A stretch of 6,785 nucleotides of DNA. It comes from NIOZ-UU13 sp032250555. GTDB lineage: Bacteria > Planctomycetota > Phycisphaerae > Sedimentisphaerales > Anaerobacaceae. Position 1 is the stretch's first letter. Every line of letters begins with the position of its first letter. A program made the translations under genes and the position numbers. The DNA is taken from the NCBI GenBank assembly GCA_032250555.1, contig JAVVFI010000312.1, positions 1 through 6,785 of the forward strand. Direction: 5' to 3'. The notes below the pieces were generated by a model. That model had not been told where the DNA came from. It saw only the letters and a program-made list of their open reading frames with translations, and ran no database searches. This document shows, in pieces, positions 6,512-6,785 of this stretch.

Positions 6512-6538
6512 AATACACAACGCACAAAGTTATGTATT
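6512..6538 (-). other. Hairpin in the purA leader
   Basis: Ten bases at 6538-6529 pair with 6521-6512 on the minus strand, with one T-G wobble and a 7-base loop; an outer G-T wobble could extend the stem to 11. It is AT-rich and followed by TATC rather than a T run, so an intrinsic terminator is not well supported. It sits 8 bases after the stop codon of the upstream gene and about 37 before purA, where a weak terminator, an mRNA-processing site or a leader element could lie. I could not identify a promoter around it. Confidence 0.4.
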
Positions 6539-6545
6539 CTTGCCG

Positions 6546-6785
6546 TCAACTGATTTTTGCCACAATATACTCCAGAACAGCGGACAAATTATCATACTTT
6601 CTGTCACTGAGCCTGAGCCTGGCCTCGCCGTCCTCTTTGTTTTTATATGTAATAACAAAAAAGCCTTTCTTCTCAAAGTATGTTTTATTTATTTGTTGTA
6701 TTGAATCGTAAGAAATTCTTTTTTTATCGCTAATCACAAGCTCGTTTTCATCAGCGATGAGTTTCTTGTCCTTTATGAGATACAG
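6546..6785 (-). CDS. Hypothetical protein, C-terminal 79 residues (possible PH-like beta domain)
   Basis: The frame is open from the right edge to the TAA at 6546 (80 codons with the stop), so the gene begins outside the window. A GTG at 6737 could be read as a start for a 63-residue protein, but coding-like sequence continues upstream of it (LYLIKDKKLIADENELVISD), so I treat it as internal. The fragment is charged and beta-rich in appearance, alternating short hydrophobic strands with Lys/Asp turns, includes ISYDSIQQINKTYF and GFFVITYKN, and ends in a predicted helix (AVLEYIVAKIS). This pattern, strand followed by an 'I-x-Y-D-x-I' turn and a final helix, resembles bacterial PH-like domains. 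No catalytic motif is visible, and I do not recognise a named family. It probably shares the strand and perhaps the transcript with purA. Confidence 0.7.
   Translation of the reverse strand: MYLIKDKKLIADENELVISDKKRISYDSIQQINKTYFEKKGFFVITYKNKEDGEARLRLSDRKYDNLSAVLEYIVAKIS

Overview
This window is a compact block of housekeeping genes, all transcribed from the minus strand (right to left). It most resembles a planctomycete, probably of the Phycisphaerae. That placement is an inference from the protein style (YbeY with FL and GFDD variants, a CdsA signature with GFGGILDIID, UppS with an RTAxEMR loop), the moderate GC content judged by eye, and the lack of Shine-Dalgarno sequences before several genes. 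It has not been confirmed by any search.

Layout in transcription order: the C-terminal end of an unrecognised beta-rich protein (6785-6546); a 70-base gap with an 11-pair hairpin and a good ribosome binding site; purA, adenylosuccinate synthetase (6475-5201); uppS, undecaprenyl diphosphate synthase (5138-4380); cdsA, phosphatidate cytidylyltransferase (4300-3443); a PhoH-family ATPase (3442-2489, immediately after the cdsA stop and in the same frame); a membrane HD-domain phosphohydrolase of the PgpH/YqfF family without the usual ectodomain (2458-908); ybeY, an rRNA-processing endonuclease (890-405); a 62-base gap with two mutually exclusive pairings around the next ribosome binding site; and the first 114 codons of a DUF21/CNNM-type membrane protein (342-1, continuing beyond the left edge). 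No gene-free stretch exceeds 80 bases. I see no tRNA, rRNA, mobile element, CRISPR array or phage gene.

The order uppS-cdsA and the order phoH - HD phosphohydrolase - ybeY - CBS/DUF21 protein are both familiar conserved bacterial neighbourhoods, here joined. Together the genes cover purine (AMP) synthesis, the lipid carrier for peptidoglycan, the CDP-diacylglycerol precursor of phospholipids, probable cyclic di-AMP breakdown, and ribosomal RNA maturation. Gaps of 0 to 79 bases and a single direction suggest one or a few polycistronic transcripts. I found no clearly undescribed system. The points most worth a second look are the ectodomain-less PgpH homologue, the in-frame cdsA/phoH junction with a non-ATG start, the alternative hairpins at the ybeY 3' end, and active-site substitutions in YbeY, CdsA and UppS.
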